Source: Arthrobacter sp. AL12 (lineage in GTDB: Bacteria > Actinomycetota > Actinomycetes > Actinomycetales > Micrococcaceae). From it: DNA of 64,000 nucleotides. The first letter of the stretch is position 1. Every line of letters starts with the position of its first letter. Position numbers and translations under genes: made by a program. Below, piece after piece: positions 9,276-20,661 of this stretch. A model generated the notes under the pieces. It was not told the DNA's origin, searched no databases, and saw nothing but the letters and a program-made list of their open reading frames with translations. The stretch is from positions 286,659-350,658 of the forward strand of contig NZ_JASBQY010000002.1 of assembly GCF_029960645.1 (NCBI RefSeq), written 5' to 3'.

Positions 9276-9447
9276 GGCCTACCTTCTAACGACGGTGGTG
9301 GCGGCGCCGCTCCCGCGGCACCCGCCCCTACTTGAACGGTACGGGCTATAGCTACATGCTACGTCGATCAGCCCGGTAGCTCTAACTCCGGACGTAACCG
9401 TCCCAGCCGGCCGGATGTTCCCCGGGGAACACCGCCGGCCGGTCCGC

Positions 9448-10878
9448 TCAGGCCAGTCCTTCCTCATTCAGGCGGGCCAGCATCAGGGCTTCGGCCACGA
9501 TGGCGTTCCGGAAGTCCGCGAGGTGGAGCGATTCGTTTGCGCTGTGCGCCCGGGAATCGGGATCCTCGACGCCGGTGACCAGGATCTGGACGTCCGGGTA
9601 CAGCTCGGTGAGGTCGGCGATGAACGGAATCGAGCCGCCGATGCCGGTCTCCACGGCCGGGACGCCCCACGCCTCGCCGAGCGCCCACATCGCGACGCTG
9701 GCAGCCTTGGAGGAGGTGTCCGTGAGGAAGGCGTTGCCGCTCTCCCCCGGAGTGAAGACGATGTGCGCGCCGAACGGCGCGTTGGCTTCCACATGCCGGC
9801 GGACGGCCTCCATCGCCTCGGCCGGATCCTGTCCGGGCGCGAGCCGCAGGCTGAACTTGGCGCGCGCACGGGGCAGGAGGGTGTTGGAGGCGACGTCCAC
9901 GGCGGGAGCGTCGAAACCGATGATCGACAGTGCCGGTTTGGTCCACATCCTCGAGGCGATCGAACCGGTGCCGGCGAGCCGGACGCCGTCGAGCACCGAG
10001 GCATCGGCGCGGTACTGCTCTTCGGAGAGGTCCACGGTGACGTCGTCCCGGCTGGCCAGCCCGGCAATCGCCACGTTGCCCGCATCGTCGTGCAGGGTGG
10101 CGATCAGGCGGGAGAGCAGGGTCGGGGCGTCCAGCACGGGCCCGCCAAACATGCCGGAGTGGACGGCGTGGTCCAGGACCTTGACCTCGATGGTGCCGTC
10201 GACCAGGCCGCGGAGGCTGGTTGTCAGCGCGGGGATGCCGACCTTCCAGTTGCTGGAGTCGGCCACGACGATCACATCGGCACGCAGCAGTTCCTGGTGG
10301 GTTTCGAGGAAGGCCCGGAAAGTCGGCGAGCCGGCTTCCTCCTCCCCCTCGAAAAAGAAGGTCACGCCGAGACCCAGGTCGTCGCCCAGCACACGGGTCA
10401 CCGCCGAATAGGCCGCGATGTGCGCGAGGATCCCGGCCTTGTCGTCGGCCGCGCCGCGCCCGTACAGCCGCCCGTCGCGCTCGACGGCGGTGAACGGCTC
10501 CGTCTCCCACAGCGCCAGGTCACCGGTGGGCTGCACATCGTGGTGCGCGTACAGCAGGATCGTCGGCTTGCCCGCGGCGGCCGGACGGCGGGCGACGACG
10601 GCGGGGCCGCCCGGGGTCCCGTCTTCCTTGTCGCAGCGCAGGATCAGGACCTCGGCGAAGCCGCTGGCACGGACCAGTTCGGCGACGGCGTCGGCGCTGG
10701 CGTTGAGCGGGGCGGGGTCGAAGCTGGGCCAGGCGATGCCCGGGATGGCGACGAGCTCCGTCAGCTGGGCGATCGTGGTGTCGAACGATTCGGTAACGGC
10801 CTGGCGGAGGGCCTCGGTGTCGACGTTTCCGACCCGGGCAGTGGCGGTTTGCGGGTTCCCCGCGGGTAATGAAGTCAT
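9448..10878 (-). CDS. M20-family metallodipeptidase
   Basis: 476 aa. Cytoplasmic zinc dipeptidase of the M20/ArgE/CPG2 family. The active-site blocks are visible: LLYAHHDVQPTGD (first zinc histidine and catalytic aspartate), GRGAADDKAG (bridging aspartate), FEGEEEAGS (general-base glutamate) and VADSSN. A dimerisation domain interrupts the catalytic domain, giving the usual length. I chose the ATG at 10878 because TAGTGT ends seven bases upstream, a leaderless promoter arrangement; GTG at 10908 has no ribosome site. It is divergent from the DUF3043 gene. The substrate (dipeptide or acylated amino acid) cannot be told. Confidence 0.88.
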   Translation of the reverse strand: MTSLPAGNPQTATARVGNVDTEALRQAVTESFDTTIAQLTELVAIPGIAWPSFDPAPLNASADAVAELVRASGFAEVLILRCDKEDGTPGGPAVVARRPAAAGKPTILLYAHHDVQPTGDLALWETEPFTAVERDGRLYGRGAADDKAGILAHIAAYSAVTRVLGDDLGLGVTFFFEGEEEAGSPTFRAFLETHQELLRADVIVVADSSNWKVGIPALTTSLRGLVDGTIEVKVLDHAVHSGMFGGPVLDAPTLLSRLIATLHDDAGNVAIAGLASRDDVTVDLSEEQYRADASVLDGVRLAGTGSIASRMWTKPALSIIGFDAPAVDVASNTLLPRARAKFSLRLAPGQDPAEAMEAVRRHVEANAPFGAHIVFTPGESGNAFLTDTSSKAASVAMWALGEAWGVPAVETGIGGSIPFIADLTELYPDVQILVTGVEDPDSRAHSANESLHLADFRNAIVAEALMLARLNEEGLA

Positions 10879-10885
10879 GGCCAGA

Positions 10886-10891
10886 ACACTA
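10886..10891 (-). promoter_or_regulatory. -10 box for leaderless transcription of the M20 dipeptidase
   Basis: TAGTGT on the minus strand, 7 bases before the ATG at 10878, so the transcript would begin at or next to the start codon. No purine-rich ribosome site exists. No clear -35 box. Confidence 0.55.
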
Positions 10892-10972
10892 CCGGTGCCG
10901 CGGATCACTTCAAACAGAGCAGCAGCGCGTCACGTGCCGTGTGGGCCGGGTCTCGTGCGTGCCGCACCGGGG

Positions 10973-10978
10973 TATTCT
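10973..10978 (+). promoter_or_regulatory. -10 box for leaderless transcription of the DUF3043 gene
   Basis: TATTCT followed by six bases (GTAGGG) and then the GTG start at 10985. The distance places the transcript 5' end on the start codon. Confidence 0.6.
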
Positions 10979-10984
10979 GTAGGG

Positions 10985-11584
10985 GTGTTTGGACGTAAAA
11001 AAGAAGCGCCATCGGCGCAGGACATAGTTGACCAGCAGGCGGCCGGGGCAGCGGCCCGGGATGCCGCCCTCGGCAAGGGCGCGCCCACGCCCAAGCGCAG
11101 CGCGCAGGTGGCGGCCCGCAAGCGGCCGCTCGTGCCCGAGGACCGCAAGGCTTCGAAGGCCGCCGAGCGGGCAGCGGTCCAGGAGCAGCGGCTCAAGATG
11201 CGGCAGGCCATGGACACCGGCGATGAGAGGTTCCTGCCGCTGCGCGACAAGGGCCCGCAGAAGCGCTTCGCCCGTGACTATGTGGATGCCCGCTTCAGCC
11301 TCGGCGAATATTTGATGTTCGGGGCGCTCATCTTCGTGATCGTCTCACTCCTGGTCCCGTCCACCAGCGAACAAATGATCTACGTCCTGGGCGGGTTCTG
11401 GGTGATGTTCCTGGCGGTCTTCGTCGACGTGTTTATCCTGTCCCGGAAGCTGAAGAAGCGCCTGGAACAGAAGTTCGGGCACGTGGAGCGCGGCACCGTC
11501 TGGTACGGCTCCATGCGTTCGCTGCAGTTCCGCAGGCTGCGCCTGCCCAAGCCGCTCGTCAAGCGCGGCGAATACCCCGCCTGA
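10985..11584 (+). CDS. DUF3043 membrane protein
   Basis: 199 aa. Conserved actinobacterial protein of unknown function. The N-terminal half is soluble and strongly charged (FGRKKEAPSAQ, then Lys/Arg/Ala-rich sequence with DERFLPLRDKGPQKRFARDYVDARFSLGEY). Two adjacent membrane helices follow at about 115-160 (LMFGALIFVIVSLLVPS and MIYVLGGFWVMFLAVFVDVFIL), then a basic C-terminal tail. The start is GTG at 10985, six bases after a TATTCT box. It stands alone between a divergent dipeptidase and a terminator. No catalytic motif is visible; the function is unknown. Confidence 0.85.
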   Translation: MFGRKKEAPSAQDIVDQQAAGAAARDAALGKGAPTPKRSAQVAARKRPLVPEDRKASKAAERAAVQEQRLKMRQAMDTGDERFLPLRDKGPQKRFARDYVDARFSLGEYLMFGALIFVIVSLLVPSTSEQMIYVLGGFWVMFLAVFVDVFILSRKLKKRLEQKFGHVERGTVWYGSMRSLQFRRLRLPKPLVKRGEYPA

Positions 11585-11600
11585 TTCACGCCATCAACAC

Positions 11601-11633
11601 AAAGCCCCCGGCAGTCTGACTGCCGGGGGCTTT
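11601..11633. terminator. terminator between DUF3043 and pyrD
   Basis: AAAGCCCCCGGCAGT / ACTGCCGGGGGCTTT, a 15-bp stem with flanking A and T runs, placed between converging genes and usable in both directions. Confidence 0.9.
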
Positions 11634-11677
11634 GTCGTCCCCGGCAGTCAGGGATGCTCCGTGCTGTGCAGGGTGGC

Positions 11678-12751
11678 TCAGCGCCGGGACGGGTGCTTCG
11701 CGAGGAGCCGGTTGATGCGGGCGGCCCAGAACGGCCCTTCATAGAGGAACGCCGTGTATCCCTGCACGAGGGTGGCGCCGGCGTCGAGCCGTTGCTGGAC
11801 GTCCTGCGCGGTTTCGACGCCGCCCACGGAGACCAGGGTCAGCCTGCCGCCGGTGGCCGCCTTCAGCCGGGCGAGCACCTCCAGCGACCGCTGATTCAGC
11901 GGCGCGCCGGACAGCCCGCCGGCCCCGCACGCCGCCACCTTTTCGGCGCTGGAGGAGAGCCCGGTGCGGGCGATGGTGGTGTTGGTGGCGATGATTCCGT
12001 CCAGGTTCAGGTCCAGTGCCAGGCGCGCGACGTCGTCGATGTCGTCATCGCTGAGGTCCGGGGCGATCTTGACCAGCAGCGGGACGTGGCGTCCGGACGC
12101 CACGTCCGCCGCCTCCCCCACGGCCGTCAGCAGCGGGCGCAGGGTTTCAACATCCTGCAGCAGCCGCAGGCCCGGGGTGTTCGGGGAGCTGACGTTGACC
12201 ACGAGGTAGTCTGCGGCTGGCGCGAGGCTGCGGGCGCTGGCCAGGTAGTCGGCCACGGCGTCCTTAAGTTCCACGACCTTGCTCTTGCCGATGTTGACGC
12301 CGATCACCGGGCGGACCCCGGGGTGGCGGCGCTGCAGGGCCGCGCGGGCAGACTTCAGCCTTGGCGCCACGGCGGCGGCGCCGTCATTGTTGAAGCCCAT
12401 CCGGTTGATCACGGCGCGGTCCTCGACCAGGCGGAAGAGCCTCGGCGCGGGGTTCCCCGGCTGGGCCTGCCCGGTGATGGTGCCGACCTCGACATGGCCG
12501 AACCCCAGCTCGGTGAGGGCCTCAATGCCGTGCCCCTCCTTGTCGAATCCGGCCGCCAGTCCGAACGGGGAGGGGAACGTCAGGCCGAACGCCTGGGTCT
12601 GGAGGGACGCCGCCGGGGCGGTGAACTTCTGCAGCACCCGGCCGGCGCCGCAGGAGTGGACGAGCCGGATGGCCTTGAAGCCGATCTTGTGGGCGCGTTC
12701 GGCGTCCATCCATGAGAAGGCCAGCCGGAAGAAAGTCGGATATACGCGCAT
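11678..12751 (-). CDS. pyrD: dihydroorotate dehydrogenase (quinone), class 2
   Basis: 357 aa. FMN enzyme oxidising dihydroorotate to orotate in pyrimidine synthesis, passing electrons to menaquinone. The N-terminal helical region ([28 protein letters not shown]) is the membrane-associating quinone tunnel of class 2 enzymes. Core motifs include [64 protein letters not shown] with the catalytic serine, and IATNTTIAR. The start is the ATG at 12751; longer frames upstream do not fit the family. It stands apart from other pyr genes and diverges from the hydrolase pair. Confidence 0.94.
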   Translation of the reverse strand: MRVYPTFFRLAFSWMDAERAHKIGFKAIRLVHSCGAGRVLQKFTAPAASLQTQAFGLTFPSPFGLAAGFDKEGHGIEALTELGFGHVEVGTITGQAQPGNPAPRLFRLVEDRAVINRMGFNNDGAAAVAPRLKSARAALQRRHPGVRPVIGVNIGKSKVVELKDAVADYLASARSLAPAADYLVVNVSSPNTPGLRLLQDVETLRPLLTAVGEAADVASGRHVPLLVKIAPDLSDDDIDDVARLALDLNLDGIIATNTTIARTGLSSSAEKVAACGAGGLSGAPLNQRSLEVLARLKAATGGRLTLVSVGGVETAQDVQQRLDAGATLVQGYTAFLYEGPFWAARINRLLAKHPSRR

Positions 12752-12806
12752 GGCTCTAGTTTTGCGGTTCCGGCGGCCCAGACCAAACCCGCAGGCCACC
12801 GGGCGC

Positions 12807-12812
12807 TAGCAT
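12807..12812 (+). promoter_or_regulatory. -10 box for leaderless transcription of the hydrolase pair
   Basis: TAGCAT, then six bases (GAAGCC) to the ATG at 12819. No ribosome binding site is present. Confidence 0.5.
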
Positions 12813-12818
12813 GAAGCC

Positions 12819-13841
12819 ATGGACTGGGTACCCGATATCCTCGGCGACGACTTCGAGGCCTGCACTGTCGCGGCGTCCGGGCCTGACGGCGTCGAGCGGA
12901 CCGCCACGCTGGTGCGGCACGTTCCCCGGGCAGGGGGTGCCGCCGGCGGAGCGGCAGCCAGCGGGACTGCAGCCGCCGGGCGCCGGCCCCGCGCCGTGCT
13001 GTTCCTGCACGGCTGGAGTGATTATTTCTTCAACGCGGAACTCGCCGAATTCTGGACCGGCCAGGGGTTCGCGTTCTTCGCCCTTGACATGCACAACCAC
13101 GGGCGGAGCCTGCACGCCGGCGCGCACGGCGGCTACGTGGCCGACCTGGACGACTACGACGCCGAGATCACCGCGGCGGTTGGCATCATCGCCTCCCTGC
13201 ACCCCGTGGCGGAAGCACCGCCGGCGGTGGCGCTGATGGGGCATTCCACCGGCGGGCTGATCGCCGCGCTGTGGGCCAGCCGGCATCGGGGGAAGGTTTC
13301 GCAGCTGATCCTCGACAGCCCCTGGCTGGAAATGCACGGCAGTCCGGCCGTGCGCCGCGCGGCCCGGACCATGGTGGAACCGCTCGCGCGGTTCCGGCCC
13401 GAAGCCGTCATCCGGCTCCCCGAACGCGGCTTTTACTGGCGCAGCATCAGCAGCGCCGCAGAGGGCGAATGGACCCTGGATGACAGCTACCGCCCGCCCC
13501 GTGCGTTCCCCGTTCGGGCCGGGTGGCTGAGCGCGGTCCTCAGCGGACAGTCGCGGGTGGCGCGGGGACTGAACATCGACGTCCCGATCCTGGTGCTGAT
13601 CTCGGGAGCCAGCGCCACCGGGATGTTCTGGAAGGAATCCATGCGGCGCACCGACGCGGTCCTGGACGTCAACACCATTGCACTGCGGGCCCTCAGCCTG
13701 GGCCGGACCGTCACGCTCGAACGGATCGACGGCGCCCTGCATGATGTGTTCCTGTCGGCCCCGTGCGTCCGTGCCGACGCCTATGCCCGGCTGGCCCGCT
13801 GGCTCCGCGCGTACGTGCTGGACGACGGCGGCGCCGCGTGA
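12819..13841 (+). CDS. alpha/beta hydrolase (Hydrolase_4/lysophospholipase type), first paralogue
   Basis: 340 aa. Predicted serine hydrolase. FLHGWSDYF carries the oxyanion-hole HG motif; ALMGHSTGGLIAALWAS carries the nucleophile in GHSTG; DGALHDVFLS near the C-terminus supplies the histidine. The cap region has an aromatic-rich stretch (ERGFYWRSIS). It resembles the Hydrolase_4 group of monoacylglycerol lipases and related esterases; the substrate is unknown. It has no signal peptide, so it is probably cytoplasmic. The next gene overlaps it by GTGA and is a clear paralogue, so the pair is a tandem duplication translated together. Confidence 0.85.
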   Translation: MDWVPDILGDDFEACTVAASGPDGVERTATLVRHVPRAGGAAGGAAASGTAAAGRRPRAVLFLHGWSDYFFNAELAEFWTGQGFAFFALDMHNHGRSLHAGAHGGYVADLDDYDAEITAAVGIIASLHPVAEAPPAVALMGHSTGGLIAALWASRHRGKVSQLILDSPWLEMHGSPAVRRAARTMVEPLARFRPEAVIRLPERGFYWRSISSAAEGEWTLDDSYRPPRAFPVRAGWLSAVLSGQSRVARGLNIDVPILVLISGASATGMFWKESMRRTDAVLDVNTIALRALSLGRTVTLERIDGALHDVFLSAPCVRADAYARLARWLRAYVLDDGGAA

Positions 13842-14896
13842 CGTCCGCCGGGGTGCGGCCGGTCTGGCGGGAAGATGTGCTGGGCAGCCGTTTCGCGCGC
13901 CTGGAACTGCCCCTGGCGCCGGACGACGAGGGCCCCGTTGTCGCGACCCTGGTCCGGCACGCCGGCCCGGACGGAGCGGCGTCCGGGGTGGCGGCTCCGG
14001 CCCCGGCCACCCCTGACCCAGCCCCGGCCCTCCCTGGGACTCCGGCACCGGCGAAGGTGGTCCTCTACCTGCACGGCTGGGCCGACTACTTCCTGCAGGC
14101 CGAGCTCGCCGACCGCCTCGTTGCCAGCGGCTTCCACTTCTATGCCCTGGACCTGCGGAAGTTCGGGCGCAGCCTCCGGGACTGGCAGACCCCCGGGTAC
14201 ACCACCGACCTGGCCATCTATGACGAGGACATCGCAGCAGCGCTGGCAGCGATCGGCTCCGATATCGCCGGCCGCACCGGCAGCTCCGCGGCGCCGACGG
14301 TGCACGTGCTCGCGCATTCCCTCGGCGGCCTGGTGGCGGCGCTGTGGGCGGACCGGAACCCTGGGAGGCTGGGCACGCTGGTCCTCAATGCGCCTTGGCT
14401 GGAACTTCAAGGCAGCAGCCTGATCCGGAACATCGCGGTGCACCTGGTGGAACCGCTGGCGCGCGCCGATCCGCGCCGGACGCTCCTGATGCCCAGCATG
14501 CCCGGCTACTGGGACAGCGTGGGCGAGACAGCCCACGGCGAATGGGGCCTCGATCCCGCGTGGCGTCCGCGGGAATCGTTCCCCGTCCGGCCCGGCTGGA
14601 TGAAGGCAGTTCTGGCCGGCCACGCGGCCGTGGCCCAGCGGCTCGCCATCAGCTCACCGGTGCTGGTGATGCTGTCCGGACGCACCCGGATCCAGGCCGA
14701 ATGGTCCGAGGAACTCATGGGACTCGACGCCGTGATCGATGTCGAGGAAACGGCGCGCAGCGCGCTCAGGCTGGGCCGCCGGACGGCAGTGTTCCGGTAC
14801 CCGGGGGCGATCCACGACATCTTCCTGTCCCGCCGCGCGGTTCGGCAGGAAGCCTACGACGACCTCGTCCTCTGGCTCAGCCTGTACCCGGGCTGA
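13838..14896 (+). CDS. alpha/beta hydrolase (Hydrolase_4/lysophospholipase type), second paralogue
   Basis: 352 aa. It shares its architecture with the preceding gene: YLHGWADYFLQAELADRLVASGFHFYALDLRKFGRS parallels the same region upstream, LAHSLGGLVAALWAD holds the nucleophile (AHSLG instead of GHSTG), and PGAIHDIFLS holds the histidine. The start GTG at 13838 overlaps the upstream stop (GTGA), indicating translational coupling. An Ala/Pro-rich insert lies near residues 45-65. The two copies have diverged in the nucleophile elbow and cap, which suggests different acyl or alcohol specificity or a heterodimer. The substrate is unknown. Confidence 0.85.
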   Translation: MTSAGVRPVWREDVLGSRFARLELPLAPDDEGPVVATLVRHAGPDGAASGVAAPAPATPDPAPALPGTPAPAKVVLYLHGWADYFLQAELADRLVASGFHFYALDLRKFGRSLRDWQTPGYTTDLAIYDEDIAAALAAIGSDIAGRTGSSAAPTVHVLAHSLGGLVAALWADRNPGRLGTLVLNAPWLELQGSSLIRNIAVHLVEPLARADPRRTLLMPSMPGYWDSVGETAHGEWGLDPAWRPRESFPVRPGWMKAVLAGHAAVAQRLAISSPVLVMLSGRTRIQAEWSEELMGLDAVIDVEETARSALRLGRRTAVFRYPGAIHDIFLSRRAVRQEAYDDLVLWLSLYPG

Positions 14897-14928
14897 CAAA
14901 GCAGACTAGCCGGCCGCCGCTCTGGGGG

Positions 14929-15756
14929 TCAGGCCGGGCCGGCGGGGGCCGCGTCCACCGCACCGCCGTAGCGGCGGTCCCGCTGGGCGTAGACCTCGAC
15001 GGCGTCCCACAGCGTGCGCCGGTCCACGTCGGGCCAGAGCGTGTCCATGAAGACGAACTCTGCATACGCCGACTGCCACAGCATGAAGTTGGAAAGCCGC
15101 TGCTCCCCGGAACTGCGCAGGAACAGGTCAACGTCGGGAAGGTCCGGCTCGTCCAGGTATTTTTGGATCGTCTTTTCGGTGATGGCGCCCGGCTTGAGCC
15201 GCCCGGCGGCGACTTCCTCGGCGATCGCGGACACCGCGTCCGCGATTTCGGCGCGCCCGCCGTAGTTAACACACATGTTCAACGTGCACGTGCTGTTGCC
15301 GCGGGTGAAGTCCTCGGCTTCCTCCAGTTCGCGGATCACCGAGCCCCAGAGCCGGGGGCGCCGGCCGGACCAGCGGATCCGGACGCCCCACTCATCAAGC
15401 TGGTTGCGCTGGCGACGTAGCACATCCTTGTTAAATCCCATCAGGAAGCGCACTTCCTCGGGCGAGCGGCGCCAGTTTTCGGTCGAGAAAGCGTAGACAC
15501 TCACGTACTCGATGCCGAGCTCGATCGCCCCGGCCACCACGTCCAGCAGGGCCGGCTCCCCCGCCTTGTGGCCCTCGATCCGGGGCAGGCCGCGCATGTT
15601 GGCCCAGCGCCCGTTGCCGTCCATCACGATCGCGACGTGGCGGGGGATGAACTCCGCCGGGATTGCCGGGGGTACGGCTCCGGAGGTGTGCGGGTACGGG
15701 CGCACCACCGGGGCGCTCCGCTGCCGGGCCGGACTCTTCTTTTTACCCAACGCCAC
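14929..15756 (-). CDS. uppS: isoprenyl transferase (undecaprenyl/decaprenyl diphosphate synthase)
   Basis: 275 aa. cis-Prenyltransferase making the long polyprenyl diphosphate carrier used in cell wall synthesis. The motif [13 protein letters not shown] holds the catalytic aspartate and diphosphate-binding residues; further signatures are [23 protein letters not shown] and [25 protein letters not shown]. The start is GTG at 15756, giving [10 protein letters not shown] as a basic N-terminus. It lies 2 bp after the recO stop, so the two are coupled, as is usual in Actinobacteria. Confidence 0.94.
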   Translation of the reverse strand: MALGKKKSPARQRSAPVVRPYPHTSGAVPPAIPAEFIPRHVAIVMDGNGRWANMRGLPRIEGHKAGEPALLDVVAGAIELGIEYVSVYAFSTENWRRSPEEVRFLMGFNKDVLRRQRNQLDEWGVRIRWSGRRPRLWGSVIRELEEAEDFTRGNSTCTLNMCVNYGGRAEIADAVSAIAEEVAAGRLKPGAITEKTIQKYLDEPDLPDVDLFLRSSGEQRLSNFMLWQSAYAEFVFMDTLWPDVDRRTLWDAVEVYAQRDRRYGGAVDAAPAGPA

Positions 15757-15758
15757 GG

Positions 15759-16514
15759 TTACGTTCGCTCCACATGTTTGAGGGATTTGAGGACACGTTC
15801 CAGATGCCACTGCAGGTAGCTGGCCACGAGGCCGGCGGCCTCCCGGCGGTGCACGCGCACGGACGCGTCCGCCGTCGTCCAGTCCCCGGTGAGCAGCGCG
15901 CCGAGCAGCACGACGGTTTCCGCGGCAGGCGCGGGCGATCCCGGCGGCCGGCAGTCGGCGCACACCATGCCGCCGAGCGGAGCCGAGAAAGCGGTGTGCG
16001 GCCCGCGGGCCCCGCAGCGTGCACAGTTGGTGAAGCTCGGCGCCCAGCCGCCGGTGGCGAGGGCTCGCAGCAGGTACGAATCGAGGATGAGTTCCGGGCT
16101 GTGGTCCCCGCGGCTCAGCGATGCCAGGGCCCCGACGAGGAGGTTGTACTGGGCGGTGCCGGCTTCGCCGTCGACGTCGGTGAGCTTCTCGGCCGTCTCC
16201 GTCATGGCCGCAGCGACGGTGTAGCGGCCGTAGTCGGCGGCGATGCTGCCGCCGTAGGCGCCTTTGGCGACGGCCTGCGTGACAATGTCCAGGGTGCGGC
16301 CGGAGATCAGTTGCAGGTCCGCGACCATAAAGGGTTCCAGCCGGGCGCCGAAGCGGCTGCTGGTGCGCCGGACGCCCTTGGCCACCGCGCGGACCTGGCC
16401 GTGGTGCTTGGTGAGGATGGTGATGATGCGGTCCGCTTCACCCAGCTTGTGGGTGCGCAGGATGACGCCGTCATCACGGTAGGCGCGGGAGGCAAAGGAG
16501 GAGGGATGGGCCAC
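15759..16514 (-). CDS. recO: DNA repair protein RecO
   Basis: 251 aa. Mediator that helps load RecA on SSB-coated DNA in the RecFOR pathway. The N-terminal OB-fold ([32 protein letters not shown]) is followed by a helical domain and a zinc site with two CXXC pairs (CARCGARG and CADCRP). GTG at 16514 is the most family-like start, although its ribosome site is weak; an upstream GTG at 16547 is possible. It precedes uppS by 2 bp and follows leuA and its terminator. Confidence 0.92.
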   Translation of the reverse strand: MAHPSSFASRAYRDDGVILRTHKLGEADRIITILTKHHGQVRAVAKGVRRTSSRFGARLEPFMVADLQLISGRTLDIVTQAVAKGAYGGSIAADYGRYTVAAAMTETAEKLTDVDGEAGTAQYNLLVGALASLSRGDHSPELILDSYLLRALATGGWAPSFTNCARCGARGPHTAFSAPLGGMVCADCRPPGSPAPAAETVVLLGALLTGDWTTADASVRVHRREAAGLVASYLQWHLERVLKSLKHVERT

Positions 16515-16578
16515 GGTTAATCTTCGCACTGTCTTGGAAAGAAACACTGCCTATCGGGAAACCCCGCAGTTCAGGCAG

Positions 16579-16609
16579 ACTGCGCCGCCGGAGGACCCGG
16601 CGGCGCAGT
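16579..16609 (-). terminator. terminator after leuA
   Basis: ACTGCGCCGCCG / CGGCGGCGCAGT, a perfect 12-bp stem with a 7-base loop, 11 bp beyond the leuA stop on the minus strand. Confidence 0.8.
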
Positions 16610-16619
16610 GACGGCCGGC

Positions 16620-18496
<1,877 letters not shown>

Positions 18497-18502
18497 CCTT
18501 TC

Positions 18503-18508
18503 ACAGTA
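18503..18508 (-). promoter_or_regulatory. -10 box of the leuL-leuA transcript
   Basis: TACTGT on the minus strand followed by GAAAGG and the GTG of leuL. The spacing puts transcription start at the GTG. No good -35 box is visible. Confidence 0.6.
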
Positions 18509-18611
18509 ACACGGGTGCGTAAGATGAAGGGGCCACACCTCCGTAACGTCCACCATGCAGACCGGGGGCCCGTAACAAGGCGGTCCCGGGCTGCCTCTCA
18601 AAGGAGCATCC

Positions 18612-20567
18612 GTGCCACTTTCGGGGATCGTCCTGTCCAATATCGACGCCAGTGTCCGGCCGCAGGATGACCTGTACCAGCATGTCAACGGCACCTGGCT
18701 CAAGAGCACCGAGATCCCGGACGACCGGCCCCTGGAGGGGACCTTCACGGCGCTGCGGGACGGCTCGGAGCTTGCGGTGAGGGAGATCATCGAGGATGCG
18801 GCCGCCCGCGGCGCGGAGTCCACCGGGATCGAGCAGAAGATCGGGGATCTCTACAACAGCTTCATGGACGAGGCTGCGGCGGAGGCCAAGGGACTGGATC
18901 CGATCCGGCAGCGGCTCGCCGAGGTGTTCGCCACGCAGACGGTCGCAGAACTCGTGGCCCTCTCCGGGCGCCTGTTCCGCGCGGACGTGGGCGGGCTCTT
19001 CTACATCTATCCCGCCCCCGACGCCGGCAACCCGGACCGGATCCTGCTCTACACCGGCCAGGGCGGACTCGGCCTGCCGGATGAATCGTATTACCGCGAA
19101 GAGAAGTTCGCCGCCGTGGTCCACGCCTACCGGGACCATGTGGCGACCGTTTTCACCCTGGCCGGTGTACAGCAGGATCCGGAAGCGGCGGCCGGCCGGG
19201 TCGTGGCGCTGGAAACGGCGCTGGCCGCTCACCACTGGGACAAGGTCACGCTGCGGGATCCGCAGAAGACGTACAACCTGAAATCGGCAGAGGAGGCCAC
19301 GGAGCTCTTCCCGCTCCTCACGACCTGGTTCGACGCCGCCGCCATCACATCCGATAAACGCGCCGAACTGGTCGTCAGTACACCGGACTTCTTCGCCGGG
19401 GCGGCTACCCTGCTGGATGCCGAGCCGTTGTCCGTCTGGCAGGAATGGCTTGCCCTGCGCGTTGTCAGCGCGGCCGCACCGTACCTGTCCGCCGCGTTGG
19501 TGGACGCCAACTTCGCCTTTTACGGCACGACGCTCAGCGGCACGCCGCGGAACAAGGACCGGTGGAAGCGCGGCGTCGCCGTCGTCGAGGCCGCACTGGG
19601 CGAGGCCGTGGGCCAGATCTACGTGGCCCGGCACTTCCCGGAAACGCACAAGGCCCGGATGGAGTCGCTGGTCGCCAACCTGATCGAGGCGTACCGCCAA
19701 TCCATCACCGGCCTGGCCTGGATGGGCGAGGACACGAAACATGAGGCACTGAAGAAGCTCAATTCCTTCCGGGCCAAGATCGGCTACCCGGACAAGTGGA
19801 TCGACTACTCCGCGGTCGAGATCGACCCGTCGGATCTGCTCGGCAATGTGGAGCGCGCGCACAACGCCGACGTCGACCGGCACCTTGATGAGGTCGGCAA
19901 GCCCGTGGACCGGGAGAAGTGGCTGATGACGCCGCAGACGGTGAATGCCTACTACCACCCGCTGCTGAACGAGATCGTCTTCCCCGCGGCGATCCTGCAG
20001 CCGCCCTTCTTCACCGCCGACGCCGACGATGCCGTCAACTACGGTGGCATCGGCGCCGTCATCGGCCACGAAATCGGCCACGGCTTTGATGACCAGGGCT
20101 CCCAGTACGATGGCAACGGGCTGCTCCGCGACTGGTGGACTGAGGACGACCGCACCGCCTTCGAAGCGCTGACCGCCAGGCTGGTGGCCCAGTTCGATGC
20201 GCTCTCCCCCGCCGCGGCGCCCGGGCACACCGTCAACGGCAAACTGACCCTGGGCGAGAACATCGGCGACCTCGGCGGCCTGACGATTGCGTACAAGGCT
20301 TACCAGATCAGCCTCGACGGCCAGGAGGCGCCCGTGCTGGACGGCCTGACCGGTGTGCAGCGCTTCTTTGCGTCCTGGGCTGCCAGCTGGCGGCAGGTCA
20401 TCCGGACCGAGGAAGCGATCCGCAGGATCGCCACGGATCCGCACTCACCCAACGAGTTCCGCACCAACCAGATCGCCAGGAACCTCGACGCCTTCCACGA
20501 GGCCTTCGGCACGGCGGAGCAGGACGGCATGTGGATGCCGGCGGACGAGCGCGTCAGCATCTGGTAG
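18612..20567 (+). CDS. M13-family metallopeptidase (neprilysin/PepO-like)
   Basis: 651 aa. Zinc endopeptidase of the gluzincin clan. The zinc motif HEIGHGFDDQG begins near residue 486, and the third ligand lies in GENIGDLGG downstream, as the family requires. The M13 N-terminal lobe signature PQDDLYQHVNGTWL and the substrate-binding motif NAYYHP are also present. There is no signal peptide or anchor, so this is a cytoplasmic PepO-like oligopeptidase rather than a secreted neprilysin. The start is GTG with AAAGGAG five bases upstream. Divergent from leuA; it ends at a shared terminator. Confidence 0.92.
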   Translation: MPLSGIVLSNIDASVRPQDDLYQHVNGTWLKSTEIPDDRPLEGTFTALRDGSELAVREIIEDAAARGAESTGIEQKIGDLYNSFMDEAAAEAKGLDPIRQRLAEVFATQTVAELVALSGRLFRADVGGLFYIYPAPDAGNPDRILLYTGQGGLGLPDESYYREEKFAAVVHAYRDHVATVFTLAGVQQDPEAAAGRVVALETALAAHHWDKVTLRDPQKTYNLKSAEEATELFPLLTTWFDAAAITSDKRAELVVSTPDFFAGAATLLDAEPLSVWQEWLALRVVSAAAPYLSAALVDANFAFYGTTLSGTPRNKDRWKRGVAVVEAALGEAVGQIYVARHFPETHKARMESLVANLIEAYRQSITGLAWMGEDTKHEALKKLNSFRAKIGYPDKWIDYSAVEIDPSDLLGNVERAHNADVDRHLDEVGKPVDREKWLMTPQTVNAYYHPLLNEIVFPAAILQPPFFTADADDAVNYGGIGAVIGHEIGHGFDDQGSQYDGNGLLRDWWTEDDRTAFEALTARLVAQFDALSPAAAPGHTVNGKLTLGENIGDLGGLTIAYKAYQISLDGQEAPVLDGLTGVQRFFASWAASWRQVIRTEEAIRRIATDPHSPNEFRTNQIARNLDAFHEAFGTAEQDGMWMPADERVSIW

Positions 20568-20602
20568 ACGCTCAGAGCCGGCTGCCCTGGCACGCACCGA
20601 GC

Positions 20603-20638
20603 GCCGGCCGCGGGAGCAGTTCAGCTCCTGCGGCCGGC
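20603..20638. terminator. bidirectional terminator between M13 peptidase and LCP gene
   Basis: GCCGGCCGCGGGAGC and GCTCCTGCGGCCGGC pair with one mismatch around an AGTTCA loop, between two converging genes. Confidence 0.75.
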
Positions 20639-20661
20639 CCTCGCCGGTTCAAAGCGCGCCG

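Noticed and set aside
18540..18556. Longer leuA leader starting at ATG 18556 (38 codons)
   Set aside because: No promoter or ribosome site fits; TACTGT placed six bases before GTG 18496 explains the start better.
18501..20444. Long minus-strand open frame opposite the M13 peptidase
   Set aside because: The plus strand encodes a complete M13 enzyme with HEXXH; the minus frame has no recognisable domain.
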